From Lutraria lutraria (lineage: Eukaryota > Mollusca > Bivalvia > Venerida > Mactridae): a stretch of 64,000 nucleotides of DNA. Both the position numbers and the translations under genes were made by a program. The notes below the pieces were generated by a model. It did not search any database. It was not told the DNA's origin and worked only from the letters and a program-made list of their open reading frames with translations. Shown here piece by piece: positions 12,030 to 24,479 of this stretch (within the stretch, counting starts at the first letter, position 1; every line of letters starts with the position of its first letter). The DNA lies in contig OZ026837.1 in assembly GCA_964023205.1 (NCBI GenBank), positions 7,420,088 to 7,484,087 on the forward strand, given 5' to 3'.

Positions 12030-13760
12030 TGTATATGTTAATAACAGAATGTGTGGATGTTTCGCTCTGAAGTCAATCATGTATATTACTTACTAAGTAA
12101 TATTTTGCAGTTGGCAGTTATCTATGTATGTATGATGGTCTGAAGAGAACAGTTAAAATGGTCAGATGGTCTTATCATTTAATAACTGTATTATGATTTA
12201 GGCACATACTTATATAATTTAGGAGTTTGAACAATTTTGAAATCTGCTGTTATCTAAAATGTTTGATTACATTTCTCTGATTCGTTACCACCATTGCCTT
12301 TTTCATTAGTATTCAAACTAGTCTCTATAGCAATGTTATACTGTAATCGTCAATCCAAGCGTGATTTGCAATGAAATCGCCAATATCCGCCATTTGAAAA
12401 AAGGTGACCCAGTCTTGAAGATGTCTACAGGCATTTAGTGTAGATGTGATGGACGGAAGAATTAAGCTTTTGTAATTGTACTACGGTCTCTTTTATTGTT
12501 TCATTGGTAACGTCATCTACCTTTTCAAAGTTCTCTGCATCTGAGCACAGTATAGTTGTGTCCAATTGTTCCGTCAATTCAGCACCATCTGGTTGAGAAA
12601 CTTCTGTACTTCCTGATTCCACTTGTTTCAGGAACAATTGACAACTGACAGACTTAGTTGGTGTGTTCACTTTTAAAAACTTTCCTTATTGGTCTGTCAC
12701 TTGTTACATTATTTGTAGGGATTAATTTTTCCAGTTTCTATGTTTGTTGTCATGTCCTCGATGTTGTCGATAATGTGATGGCCCTCCATTTCAAGTTATA
12801 TGGCGATATTTAGTTGTACCTCTATCATTCGCTTCCCTCATGAACGTAACACTCTATATGCTGGAGTTTGCACAGTGCCATGTCGCTCCTAAAATGCTGG
12901 CAAATGGCGCCCGGCACTACATACACACCGTGTGATCTGTATATTGAAATTGATTTTGACTTCAATGAGCAACGTACACATGAAGAGAGACCTTCGTTTA
13001 GCACCGTACACACACTCTGTGAGAAACTAACACGGTCGTAGTATGCAAAAAACCCGTTCAAATGTGCTTATTTCACCTACAGAACATTTCTAATGAAGTC
13101 AAAATGATTGAATATAAGTATACCTTACCCAATAAGTATAAGAAATAATACTCACGAAACAAGACTGTCTACGTACATCCCTAACTTTGAAGCTTAATTC
13201 ATACGTAAATGGTACTAAATTAACCACGTACATCTGTTTAATAGTATCAAACATTTCTACTCACTACTGTTTCATACTTGCAATATGATATTCCAGCAAA
13301 ATACAATATCACTACTACGAAAAAATGTCGTCCTTAGCTTTTCAACCACGTTATGTGTACATAACATGGGTCACATTGTTGCATGACATACACATGTTTT
13401 TATGCGAACCGCCTCTCGTGATACTTTGTTTGCCCCTAGTGAGTGTGGTTAGTAACTTCTGACATACATGAAAATTGAATAATATATCTTCTTATGTCAC
13501 TGCATACTTTATTTCAAGGACCACAGATACAAAATTTATTTATTCATTTAAACATTAGATATGTATAGCTGTTGACCAAAATGAAAATAAAGGTTTATTT
13601 TGACTCTTTCTTTGTTTGTGTGTTATCCTTGATATGAAATGTCTGACATAATGACTAGTCATGAACTCTTACATGTGGTTTCTTGTTATATGTTTATTTT
13701 CTTTATGTCAATATGCCAGTTTAATAACACGTACATTGTAAATTTTACAGGGATGCTCCT
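12030..13760. other. Mostly non-coding; weak minus-strand frames
   Basis: A minus-strand frame at 12425-12670 has protein-like composition (rich in E, T and V, for example GAELTEQLDTTILCSDAENF) but lacks a good acceptor. Another at 12825-13061 has no domain. Both could be decayed exons of one gene. Nothing else stands out. Confidence 0.3.
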
Positions 13761-13764
13761 TGCA

Positions 13765-14000
13765 TGAAGCTGTACCAAAGTTGTTGAGCTTAGATATTTG
13801 GTTTAATTGTAGCATTGTCTATCAAGTTTGTTCAAATTAAGGCCCTATAATTGGTCAAAATTTACTCTGTCCAAGGGGTTAACTTATTTTACAGAGATTT
13901 ATATAAGAACATTTTAAAAAACCTCTTCAGAAACTATAGTCTCTAGAGCTTAGATATCTGGTGACTGTAGCTATGCTTTCTTGGTATAATTATTAACAAT
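13765..14000 (+). repeat. Fragment of a helentron-like core repeat
   Basis: Contains 'gagcttagatatttggt', 'tagcattgtcta', 'caagtttgttcaaatt' and 'ggccct' in the order found, inverted, in the array at 62.2-62.8 kb. It holds about one and a half monomers and no element ends. Confidence 0.6.
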
Positions 14001-14473
14001 AATCAGCCAGTTTAACCTGTATTTTATGCCACCGCCAGGAAATATATTGTATATAATGAAAGTACAGTAAAAGCTTTCCTTCCGACCACCTTTAACAAGC
14101 GACCTCCTGTCTTATGCGACTGCTCTCAAATCCTCCTGAGAGTTTGTGTGTTTGTGTGAATGTGTGATTGTTAGTATCACCTGAACAAAAAGAATGTTGG
14201 CAAACCGGAAAACTTAAATTTAGAGAATGGCTGTAATAAATAAACACTTCAGGAGCAAACTCAGAAATTTGCTGTCTGTTCTTCTAAACTGTGATTTTTT
14301 ATCAGAAAAGTAACTTAACATTAAAAAGCACATCTATTTATGTTTTATAAATCATTTTTAAATTATTAATGTTTAAGTTTTAAAAAATATTTTTTTGTAC
14401 TTTTAAGTACTGTTTTTAAAATGCTAAGGCCATATACCAAATCGTTTCTCCATTTAGCGTCCATGGACCGATA

Positions 14474-16182
14474 CAGTCTTCGAAATTAGCACTCGCCCGG
14501 TCGGGCGACCAAAAAATAATTTCTGCTCGCCCCACGGACGAGTAAAATTTCCGATTCTTGATCCATTGCACAGAACAATCAAAATCTGTCACGTATTATC
14601 GACATCCATAAAAATTGTCAACTTATCAGTCCTATTTAAATTGACCATGTTGATGTATGTTGTTTGTTTGCACCTATCAACACCAATTTTAATTGCCCGA
14701 AGCTGTGATTCATTTATGCAGATGACAATTTAATCCAATTAGTGGTGAGGTTTTCTTTCTGCATCCTGAGTGGAACTGGATAAAGTTTGTACCATACCGT
14801 ACGGTCCGTGTTGTATTTTCCGAAAAATTGTTACACACTTCACTCGACAATCACATGTTTTGATTGTACTTGATGTATCTTATGTTATCCAATATAATGT
14901 TTCATTAAACATTCTGGCCAACAAAGTATCAAAGACTCGTTAATTTTGAAGAACGGTCGTTACACTTATATTTCCATAGAGTATATGAATTTCGGGAAAC
15001 AATTAATTTCGGATAACAGCACTATCTAACATCTTGCAACCATACATCATTTAATGGGTGTTTAATGATAATCTTTTCTAATTGTGGTATCTTATCTTTG
15101 AAATTTTAATCATGTGAGACACATTCAGGATGAAATCTCCACAAAGTAAGTCTTATGAAAATCTTACTCAGTTTATGTTGGATTATTATTCTGTAGGTTA
15201 ATTTCATAAAAGTATCTCCCATTACATTTTAATAATATTGCAACAAAAAGATAAAATGAGTAAGAGCCAAAGAAGATACAATCTGAAAATTTTCTGATAG
15301 AGACAGAATAATGGTTTAAAAAAAAAGAATTTTTATTTTCTAGAAACTTTTAATGATTAAAAAATGGCTTAATTTAAACACAATAAACCGTAATGGTTAC
15401 TGATAAGAGATATATGTTTACCTCTCAGCGTTAATGGGTTAACAGGGAAAAATATGTCAATATACTGTATACGTCTTTAAATTGGTGGGGCTAAAATTTG
15501 GCATTTTTTGGAAAGTTAAATATTGGCGGTGGTCAAGAATTGGCGATTTCTTAAAAATCCGTCAAAATAAAACCATCCATCTTCCGTCGCCCGCTAAAAT
15601 AACATCAATGTAACCTATACTTTAATCTGTTGTACATCTTTAAATGTTCTTTGTTTGCAACCATTTTCACACCTTCATAATACTTGTAAAATGCCCTTTT
15701 CTTATTGTAATATACATTGTTAATAGTATCCCTTTGTTATAAAAATTGCAAACACAGTCGAAGATTAGCACCTTTTTATTTACAAATGGTAATGGTTTGC
15801 TTGTTTGTCCATATGACTTAGCTTTTTTTTTTGTTGATAACGACATTTATAATATGCCATTTTATGCTTATGTACAAAAGTATAACTATTTGGCATGTAT
15901 TTGCATATTTAACCACTTATTAATTTTTCGTAGCTTAACTCAAGTTATTTGTTTTGCTATTATTGGCGGTGTTATATATCTGCGGTGTGAATTATTGACG
16001 GGTTTTAAATTGGCTGAAACCTGTCAACCGCCAAAATAGGGAACATTAAACCACTGCCAAAATTTCAACATATACAGTAAGGTTTTGTAATTCGGCTAGT
16101 AAATTTTGTTTTGGGCGAGTAACTTTTGTAAAGTTACTGGCCCGAATGGCGAGTAATTTTAAAATGCTAATTTCGAAGACTG
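14474..16182. mobile_element. 1709-bp non-autonomous DNA transposon
   Basis: The 18-bp ends CAGTCTTCGAAATTAGCA are perfectly inverted and flanked by the direct repeat CCGATA (14468-14473 and 16183-16188). Sub-terminal sequences repeat 'actcgcc' motifs on both sides. The CAG ends recall hAT elements, but hAT duplications are normally 8 bp and only 6 match here, so the superfamily is unsure. No transposase is present. It carries a nested MITE (15462-16079). Confidence 0.75.
15462..16079. mobile_element. Foldback MITE, 'ttggcggtgg' family
   Basis: Ends TACTGTATA and TATACAGTA, with inverted inner sequence 'aaaattttggc-ggtggt', enclose 618 bp of AT-rich sequence. Short motifs such as attggcggt and ccgccaaaat recur inverted through it. 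Arms are imperfect, so it is an old copy. A TA duplication would fit but cannot be distinguished from the ends. Confidence 0.55.
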
Positions 16183-16586
16183 CCGATAGGTTTTAGCCTT
16201 TGGAGCACTTAGCGGTAATGTGTCCTGATCGCGCTATAAAAACTGTATTTCATGGGTTATAGAAGTGGGTTTATGTGAAATAAGAACTGTTTAAGAAACA
16301 CATCATTCTCTGCACTTACTCAATAAGATTTGTAAAGGTTGAATTTAATTTTAAATATTTATACTAAATATAAGCTCATTTGTAGTTTTTCGTTTGCACA
16401 AACAAGTTTTCAGTTATTTTAGGAAGTTATTATGATTGACAATGCATGAAAGCTATATTTGACTGTCATATTCTGATGACAGTGATGAGGATAGGAGTCA
16501 GTGTGACTTGTTTTTTTCGAAGGCATCGTTTTTTCTCTCAAGATAGCTAGATAGCTTTTCAAACTTAGGGTGGATGCTAAACGAAA

Positions 16587-17742
16587 CAAGAGGATCAAGA
16601 TGGCCCTATATCGCTCACATGACAATCACTGTTCACTCATTAAAACATTGTTTTGAACCTGTGGCCTAGTTTTTAACTCCAGATGACCCATGTTAGAACA
16701 TGCCCTACATTTAATTAAGACAAACATTAAGACAACATTCTGACAAGGTTTGGTGAAGATCCAATCAAAATCATGAAAACTACAGCATAGACAAGGTTTT
16801 CCTAAGATTTGACCTTGTGACCTAGTGTTTGACCCCAGATGACCCATGTTCGAATTTGTCTTACATATCATTAAGACAAACATTCTGACAAGGTTTGGTG
16901 AAAATACAATCAAAATTTGACATCTACAGTGTTAAGATTTGACCTCACGACATAGTTTTTGACCCTAGGTGACCCAAATTCGAACTTGTCCTTAATCACG
17001 AACAAGACGAAAAATTGGACAAGGTTTGGTCAAGATCCGATTAAAACCATGACATTTAGAGCTTTTACAAGGTTTTTACCTAAGATTTGACCTTGTGACC
17101 TAGTTTTTGACTTCGGCTAACCCATGTTCAACCTTGACCCACATATTATTGAGGCAAACATTCTGACAAGTTTTTGTGAAGATCAAATTAAAACTGTGAC
17201 ATCTACAGTGTTAACAAAATTTTCGTAAGATTTGACTTGGTGACCTGGTTATTGACCCCAGATGACCCATATTTGTATTTGACCATTATATCTTTAAAAC
17301 AAACAATTTGACAAAGTTTGGTGAAGATCCAATTATAACTGTGAAATCTACAGTGTTAACATGGTTTTTCATAAGATTTGACCTAGTGACCTAGTTTTTG
17401 ACCCTAGATGACCCATGTTCGAACTCATCCAAGATATTATAAAGACAAACATTCTGACAAAGTTTCATGAGGATCCGATAAAAACAGTGATTTCTAAAGT
17501 GTTCACAACGTTTTCCCTTATTTGGCCCTGGTGACCTAGTTTTTGACCCCAAATGGCCCAATATCCAACTCGTGCGAGATTTTGTCAATATTAACATTCT
17601 GACTCAGTTTTGCGAAAGCTGAGCTAAAAATATGGCCCCTAGTGTGTTCACAAGATAAAGTTTGATGACACACGATGCCGGATGCCAAACGAAGACTGAT
17701 CACAAAACATCACCCTAACATTTTGTTACATGTGAGCTAAAA
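16587..17742 (-). repeat. Pearl/BIV160-like element with seven tandem monomers
   Basis: The minus-strand head at 17742 (ttagctcacatgta) and the tail at 16587 (hairpin gggccatcttg type, then ctcttgt) bracket about seven diverged monomers. The anchor 'agatgaccca' recurs at 16681, 16837, 16967, 17115, 17260, 17406 and 17551, mostly 145-156 bp apart with one short 130-bp unit. Monomers contain 'gacctagtttttgacc' and 'acattctgacaaggtttggtgaagat', which resemble the bivalve BIV160 satellite and pearl cores as I remember them. The terminal hairpin fits a helentron-type (rolling-circle) non-autonomous element. Confidence 0.75.
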
Positions 17743-17769
17743 AAACGATTTGGTATGGCCTAAGTCACT

Positions 17770-20250
17770 GTTACATTTGTCTCTGTATAAAATGTTTTAA
17801 CTGTCTTTGTTTTAAATATACATGATTTCGTATTATTTCATAGTATGTAACTCCAGTCCTTAGTTAAGAGACCATCTGTCTTCAGAGACCATATTTTTGT
17901 TCTCCCTTGATAGTCGCTTAATGCAGGTTCATAAGTTTATCATGCTTGATTTAATTTTGAAATAGATTCGCACAAATCATTATCCTATCAGGACAATGTG
18001 TCAAGTGCAAAAACTGTGTTACATGCTCGAAAGTCAAGGTCACAGTGGACACTTGAATTCTTTCGTGAATTTCTTTATATATACAGTGTATTGAAATAGT
18101 GAAAGTACATGTTGTGTTTTTACCACACTTAGGTAGAGTTTACCACCTGCTTTGAGCTGCATTTCCAAGTAACCTGTTCTGTTTTATTAACATTATTGTC
18201 TGCCACACATGCAACACTCATTTTTGTGTCCAGTGTGATTTAGCGGTGGCAACTGTGTCCAATGGTTACATTAATTTTCTAGTATTTGGGAAAGACTATA
18301 ATATAATTCCGTTATTTGTAAGCAAATCAAAGTAAATAAACATTATAATCATGCTAGCAAATAGATACTTATTCATAAAACTATGTTATTAACCAAAGGG
18401 GTTTGTCACGAAAAAATTTTTCCATGTAACCTGTATAATTATATATAGAAGGGAAAGAACTTAGACAATTCGAATTTTCCAACGCATGTTATAAACTTAC
18501 ATGTTATATTGCAATGCAGTACAAAATATTTAACTCATATATACATGTAGTGCAACGTGTGGGCATTTGAACACGCTAACAGAAAATGTATACTTTTACT
18601 GCCATTAAAGATATTTTAAACTCGCTATTGAAGAATTTTCACTCGAAAAATGGTCAAATTTTACAAAAATCCTTTTCTTGGCACCTCTTAAGGCCCTGAC
18701 AATTGTGTGAGTAAATTCTTAGATCAGACATTGTTTAAGAGAACTTTATATAATTTTCATCTAATAAATATATGTGGGTTGAATAAAATTGTTAGGTACA
18801 AAATATACATATAACCCTTTACCTCATAGCCCGGTACACCATGCATGCATCTGCATAGAGGTTATTGAGAAAATGCTTCTGTTTTGACAGCTGTCTATTA
18901 CATCACTTGTTACTATGTTAATTATTAATCTGATCAAATCTGTGTGAATATAAAAGTTGTGCATAAATTAATTACCTTTTTATTGGTGTAAATTTTGTAA
19001 AGGTAGGACAAATAGTAAGAAAATTATTGGAGTTGAATAAAAGTTAAAGGGATATTTTTTAAATTATTTTCTTTCTTTTTATTATACTGATTTGACACCT
19101 GCTCAATTCATCATTAATAATAGCACTTATTAATGATCTTATAGAGAAGACAGGAACTGACAATATATATGAGGTGGTGAAAAAATGTAAAAAGGTGGGT
19201 GCAACAAACATGAAAAATCCAGTATGGGTTTTCCACAATTACAGAGGGTTTGATGAACATACCGGTAATAAACACATACAAATACAAAGGCTCAAATATG
19301 GCCATGAAGGAATAATTTTCATGAACTTGGTATTACATTTGTAAAAGGTATAATTTATATACAATTTTTAGTATTGTTACCAATAATTATTTTTATTTTC
19401 ACAAAAAGCTAATAATTGACTTCTTTTTAAAATAGAAAAAAAACATTTATCAGTCTGTGTGTGCATTGTTTCAAATCTAAACAAAAGACAACAAATTTTG
19501 TTCTTTACATTATAATAACCAGCAATGATATTAGAACTAACATTGAAATTCTGCAAAATTCTTACAATGACTATAATCTGCTTAAAGAAAAAACTTCACA
19601 ATCAACGCTTCAATTGTATTCATTATTTCAAGGTTCTTATTTTTCATCTACAATGATCTCATATGTCTTGATAAGATATACAAAACATTTTACAATACAA
19701 ATTCTATGTACATAGAAACAAATATATATATACATGTATCTACATCTGACATTAATGTCCTTCCCAGAAAGATATTTGAATGTTTTTTTATACAGGATTA
19801 TGCTATATTATAAAGATATACTTGTTGGTACCAAAAGAAGCACTAATGGAAAAAGTAGTATCTTTATACATGTATGAAAGCATGCTTGTGTGATTGTTTC
19901 TGTCTATGAGAGCCATGTTTGTGTGAGACAGGGAGTGTAGATGGGGATTTTAGAGTAAGTCTGGATGGATGTTTGTAAGATTGTTTTGTGTGAATTAACA
20001 TAAAACTGAACATATACTTTCAGTCTATAATTGGCATGCTATAAACCTTCACTTATAGTCTATATGTCCATTTTATTGCACAAACTTTAGAGTAAGTCGA
20101 AAGCGTAAATCTCAAAAGATTGATACGGAATGGAGTAAGACTTAATTTCATATAATTATTTGTATTTAATGTTGGGTGATATGATGCAAATTAGAAATGT
20201 AGTAGCAACCATATGGTTTTTGAGTCCATTATATATCGTGTATAACCTTA
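17770..20250. other. AT-rich stretch without recognised genes
   Basis: Nothing convincing was seen. A stretch at 17860-17935 resembles, inverted, the 14075-14115 'cgaccacc...aagcgacc' motif and could be another old pair of element ends. Open frames at 19114-19305 and 19461-19715 look like chance. Confidence 0.4.
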
Positions 20251-20547
20251 ACATTCAGGGGCGTATATCTCAAAATGATTACCTTATCTTAAGTTAAGGT
20301 GTACTTTACGATAGCGTTAAGGTGTCGCTAAGTTTACGTTATTCCGCTATCTGGAAACATCTCTTATTGCTTTCGTAACAAACTCTTAAGTTACGGTATC
20401 ATTAGTTAAAAAGATATCATTTTCTCGTGATATGCTGTTTGTTTGCGTTAGTGTATCGAACTTATTCAACGTAAAATTTAGTTTAAAGTTAATATAGAGG
20501 ATACAAAAAGAAAAAGGGAGCCAACTTTTGGACTGGATTAGCTCGAT

Positions 20548-21194
20548 GTGTTGGTGGAAGAGGTTGGAGCTCGTAAATTAACTTTATTTGGAAAAATCAC
20601 TGATTCAATAAGTAATGAAAAGAAATCTCGATGTTGGAAAGAAGTTGCCGCTAAGGTTAATTCCGTTGCCGTCTGTGAGAGAAGTGTTGAAGACATTTGG
20701 AAAAATGGATGGACTGGTCTTCCGTTGTGAAAGTGAAAGCGTCTAAAATACAACAGTCAAGTAATATGACTGGGGGTGGACGTGCTTCTAATGCCGGACT
20801 GACGCAAGTTTGGGCAAAGGTTTTAAGTGTTATTGGTGTGACGGCCGTGGAGGGTATAACCGGAGGCATAGAAGCGACCACACCCGCTAGACACACAAAA
20901 GATTACCATTACTCTTATAGTATACCGGCAAGTCCACAAGTCCCTGAGAACGTCGAAGTCATGAGAAGCCAGTCACTCTTTGACCTTGCATGCCATGAAA
21001 ATCCTGAAGACATGGAAGGAGTCGCGCTGCTAACAGCGAAATCACGGTCATCTGAACCAGGTGTTTCTGTGACTGTTCCACTGAAGAAACGCATCAGGGC
21101 TTCTTTAAATCAAACAGCTGATGAGTACTCTAGTGAAATTTTTTGCATAGAAAAAGAGAAGCTTCGGCTTGTCAAACAGAAGCGTTTGAGTTAG
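20548..21194 (+). pseudogene. Myb/SANT-like DNA-binding protein of a Harbinger-type element
   Basis: The N-terminal frame (20548-20730) reads VEEVGARKLTLFGKITDSIS, then WKEVAAKVNSVAVCERSVED, a trihelix Myb/SANT-like domain of the kind found in the second protein of Harbinger transposons and in Naif1-like host proteins. The frame shifts near 20705, and the +1 frame continues with a KW-like end of the domain, a TGGG linker and a low-complexity region to 21194, ending in a lysine/arginine-rich tail. In Harbinger elements this protein binds transposon ends and brings the transposase to the nucleus. One frameshift makes this copy non-functional unless the base is a sequencing error. Confidence 0.65.
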
Positions 21195-21764
21195 CAGAAC
21201 AGGCAATCAGAGTATTGATATGCAGAGACTTGAAAATGAAAACACTATCATCGATCTACTGTATACAATTGCAACCAATACTACTCAACAGTCATGTAGG
21301 GGACTCATCCAGCCACATCCAAAGGATGCAGATTCTAGCGATACACAATATTTCCGTTTATAACCGGTTCTAAAAAAAGGTATTTAATGCTTCAGTTGTA
21401 ATACTGTAAAATTAATAATGAAAAATCACATATCACAGTTTCGATCTAAGTGATACGTCGTTACTTTTGATTACTGGTATTGAATGAAAATTGTATTTAT
21501 TATTCAAATTACTAACTCCTTGATAACTTGAAAATGTAAAAAAGACGTCCATCCCGGAAATGAAAACAACAGTATTAACAAAAACAGGGTGGTGTAGTGA
21601 GTGGTTGGTTGTATAAGTGTTCTCAAATCAGAACATATCATCTGTATGAGTTGGTCAGTCAAACAATTAGCGCCGTTTCCCGGCACATGTTGCCTTAATT
21701 TTACTATGTACAGGGAAATATGGGTTGCGGGCGAGGTCTTTCATAGTTACTACTAAATTGTAAT

Positions 21765-21880
21765 GATGCACCCAGGGATCGAACCCTCCAGTGATTTTAT
21801 AATTACCGAGACATTTTACCCTTTCTTGGAACCATCTAAAATTGTCTGCCTTTCTGCACTCATGCGCTAAATATAAATAC
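21765..21880 (-). repeat. tRNA-like/SINE fragment
   Basis: The minus strand has a B-box-like 'ggttcgatccctgg' near 21775 inside the Harbinger-like element. The A box is weak, so it is likely a decayed SINE head rather than a gene. Confidence 0.4.
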
Positions 21881-21944
21881 AAAATTTATTTATAGTCGGT
21901 TACCTGTACAAAATGTCCATTTAGCCTTTGAGTTAAGAAAAGTA

Positions 21945-22285
21945 GATGGTGGTGTTAAGAGCGCTTAAAACTGTCCGTCTAGAGGTCGTGGCTTCGAGCC
22001 TTACCCGGATCGGAATTGAGTTTTGGTCCAGGACAAGTATAGGACGCTTTTTTGTGTACCCGATCCAGTGCTGGATTCTACCCCGGAAGTGGATCCTGTA
22101 TCGGTGCTTTACATCGGGCAGAGACTTATGAAAAAGAGCTAAGAGGTTGAACCTCGGATTTCCTTGTATCCAAACTGTGTTTCTCGAAGTCCTTCCATGT
22201 CATACAAAAACATGCAATGTGCCGGTGAAGTAACTGAAATACTGTTGAAACGGGCGTTAAACTCAAAACAAACAAATAATCAACA
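21945..22285 (+). mobile_element. tRNA-derived SINE, near full length
   Basis: Head with A-box-like 'tggtggtgttaagagc' and B-box-like 'gtggcttcgagcct', a central body of about 250 bp, and the 3' tail 'actgttgaaacgggcgttaaactc' followed by aaacaaac repeats. The same tail type ends the SINE at 43.7 kb. RNA polymerase III would transcribe it and a LINE would supply the reverse transcriptase. Confidence 0.8.
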
Positions 22286-22634
22286 AGTCAAAACGTCGTA
22301 TTGTATTATAATATTGTGCCTGTCTCAGAAAATTCGAGGTGCATATGTCGACGTCTATTTCTGGCTACGCCATCTTTTGTCAGGAACACAGTAAAGCATA
22401 ATAAAACGTACAATTGCAAAATCTAATTAAAAACTTGTGTAAAAAATAGACAAACTACTGTTTATTTTTTAACTCAAACAGGATCATCTTAAAATCCCTG
22501 GGGCACTCCAGTTTTCGTACTTTAATTAACTTAATTATTTTAACCAATTGTGGTTCTTTGATACCATGAAATACTACACCCAATGATGACTTCATAGCTT
22601 CTATTACCTGCAGGACTTGCGCCGAAATAATGGA

Positions 22635-22725
22635 ATGAAACGATCTAGGTCACGTTCCATTGGCGGGATTCGAACAACAACCTCTGAATTAGAAGTACAA
22701 GTAAACAATGTATGTTGTGAATGAA
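22635..22725 (-). repeat. tRNA-like/SINE head fragment
   Basis: The minus strand reads 'ttcgaatcccgcc', a good B box, preceded by 'cagaggttgttg'. There is no complete cloverleaf, and it lies within the Harbinger-like element. Confidence 0.45.
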
Positions 22726-23389
22726 AATAAATGAGAAAAAAATAGTTTGACACTCATTCGACATGCCACGGTGCCTATTTTGAGTTGTCCTAAAGGTTCC
22801 CCGCATGCAGGATATAATTTCAGCTATGGATACGATTACTTAACAATTTTACGATCTAACGTGTCTCCATTCCATTTTAATTTATGTCATCATTATCATA
22901 ATACTAACTCAGTGTGTATTTATTACATTGATCTTGATTTCGTCCGAATTTAAAACTAGTAAAACGATAGCCGTGAACGTACAGTAAAAAGTAAATAATG
23001 AATCATGTGGGTAGTTGTATTTATCTATATTCTTGCATATGTACTTCTAACGCAAATAATAAACATATTTTAAACACACTTAAGCGTATACGCATGAAGA
23101 AAACAAAGTCCAGTGCACGTAACGAGTACGCTAAGTTGTGGATTTATTTGTCATAAGTTAAGGCACACTTTACGAGCAACCTTAATTTAAGAGTTTTTCG
23201 AGATAGTGGGAAAAACGGGTAAGAGCAACTTAAGTACTCGTTACGAACCTCTTAAGGCTTAAGGTACGTTCGAGATATCCGCCCCAGAATTCGAAAGCAT
23301 GTTAAAGTTGATACAGAATGGAGTGAGGATGAATTCTATACATACACTTGTGCAGATAATGGCACAATCAAACAATACAACGGCAATAC

Positions 23390-24170
23390 ATGTAATATTT
23401 TTATGGCACTCATGAGGGGAGAAACAGCAAGAGAAAGAATAGGAACATCTTTCACATGTTACGACACAATAATTTATACATCTATATCATTTTATGGTAA
23501 TCATTGGGAGAAAAACAGCAATAGAAAGAACAGGAACATTTATTCAAGAGAAAGAACAGAACGTTTTTCACATATTATGTAACAACATTTTATATATCTA
23601 TATCATCTAAAGGTAATCACGGGGAGAAAAACAGCCAGAGAAATAACAGGACCATTTCTCACATGTTTTGAAACAATAATTTATACATCTATTTCATTTT
23701 ATGGTAATCATGGGGAAGGGAAACAGCAATAAAAGGAATAGGAACATTTTTTCAAGGGAAAGAACAGAACGTTTTTCACATAAATTATTATGTAACAAAA
23801 GTTTATAGGCCGGCCTACATCAATATAATTTCTATGGTGATCTTTTTATTTTTAATGAGGTGAAAAACAGCAAGTAAAAAGAGAACAAAATTGTAAGCGT
23901 TATTCACATATTAGCTAGATAATAATAATTTATATATCTCATCATTTCTATGTTAATTGAGGAGAAAAAACAAAAGATGGGAAAAAAAACAGGACTATTT
24001 ATATTCACATATTTCAGGTAATAATAATATATCTTTTTTCTTTTCTATGGTGAGTTGTAATGGGGAGAAACACAACAAATGAAAAAAAGCCAAACAGGAA
24101 TTTTATCTAAAAATTAGGTAATATTAATAATATGTCTTTTATCATTTTTTATATCATTGTATAAAAGTTA
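23390..24170 (+). repeat. Diverged minisatellite, about 110-120 bp period
   Basis: Six or so degenerate units share 'ggtaatcatggggagaaaaacagcaa', 'agaacaggaacattt' and 'ttcacatatta.gtaacaataatttatatatct'. Units differ by small indels. No ORF. Confidence 0.7.
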
Positions 24171-24324
24171 CTTAGACTGTGAGGAAGCCTAAAGGAATAG
24201 AATTAGATTTGGCTGACGAAAATTGCATCTCATCAGTGGCTGATTTTCAAACTCTATGTGGAAACGGGTTATACGAGATTAAAACTATATTACCTGGTCA
24301 TTAATTAAGGTGTAGTTGTTCTCA

Positions 24325-24358
24325 GGTGAGCGATATAGGGTCATCTTGGCCCTCTTGT
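24325..24358 (+). repeat. Solo helentron-like 3' terminus
   Basis: 'gtgagcgatatagggtcatc' followed by 'ttggccctcttgtt' contains the terminal hairpin and end of the pearl/helentron-like family seen at 55.86 kb, without a core. Confidence 0.6.
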
Positions 24359-24479
24359 TAAAGAACTGAACATTTATATTTTGTGTATATAACCAAATAT
24401 TTGTTTCAGTTTTGTGTGAAATATGTTGGACATGTTGTCTTATCATTCAAATGAAATCTACATCTAATTATGTATTACT

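Larger units (their letters stand above)
7210..12030 (+). mobile_element. LINE-A, CR1/L2-like retrotransposon with 2A peptide
   Basis: A non-LTR retrotransposon with ORF1 (L1-type coiled-coil/RRM protein), ORF2 (apurinic-type endonuclease plus reverse transcriptase) and a 3' UTR ending in 'aataaacttgtaaacttgta', a short-repeat tail as in CR1-type elements rather than poly(A). The 5' boundary near 7210 is set by the end of the MITE match. ORF2 has at least six frameshifts, so this copy cannot move by itself. The FADD active site, endonuclease motifs and 2A place it in the jockey-superfamily (CR1/L2) group by pattern; the exact clade is an inference. Confidence 0.85.
14425..17763. mobile_element. 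Possible outer inverted-repeat element enclosing two insertions
   Basis: AAGGCCATATACCAAATCG at 14426 is inverted at the right (CGATTTGGTATGGCCTAAG, to 17763), with a 2-bp difference. Between the arms lie the 1709-bp element and the pearl/BIV160-like array, so the arms may be the ends of an older MITE split by both. No target duplication was recognised, and the arms are only about 20 bp. Confidence 0.45.
20258..23285 (+). mobile_element. PIF/Harbinger-like element with Myb-like ORF
   Basis: Ends GGGGCGTATATCTC (20258) and inverted GGGGCGGATATCTC (to 23285) match at 13 of 14 positions. The sub-terminal 100-150 bp on each side are rich in 'cttaag' motifs. Inside is a Myb/SANT-like protein but no DDE transposase, so it is probably non-autonomous, possibly a deleted Harbinger. 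A SINE and tRNA-like fragments have landed inside. The expected 3-bp target duplication was not seen. Confidence 0.6.

Noticed and set aside
15746..16039. 97-codon plus-strand frame as a gene
   Set aside because: It crosses the arms of a MITE, is hydrophobic and AT-driven, and has no splice context.
16419..17597. Minus-strand frames of 68-95 codons as small proteins
   Set aside because: They lie within tandem BIV160-like monomers and change between copies; repeated open frames are by-products of the repeat.
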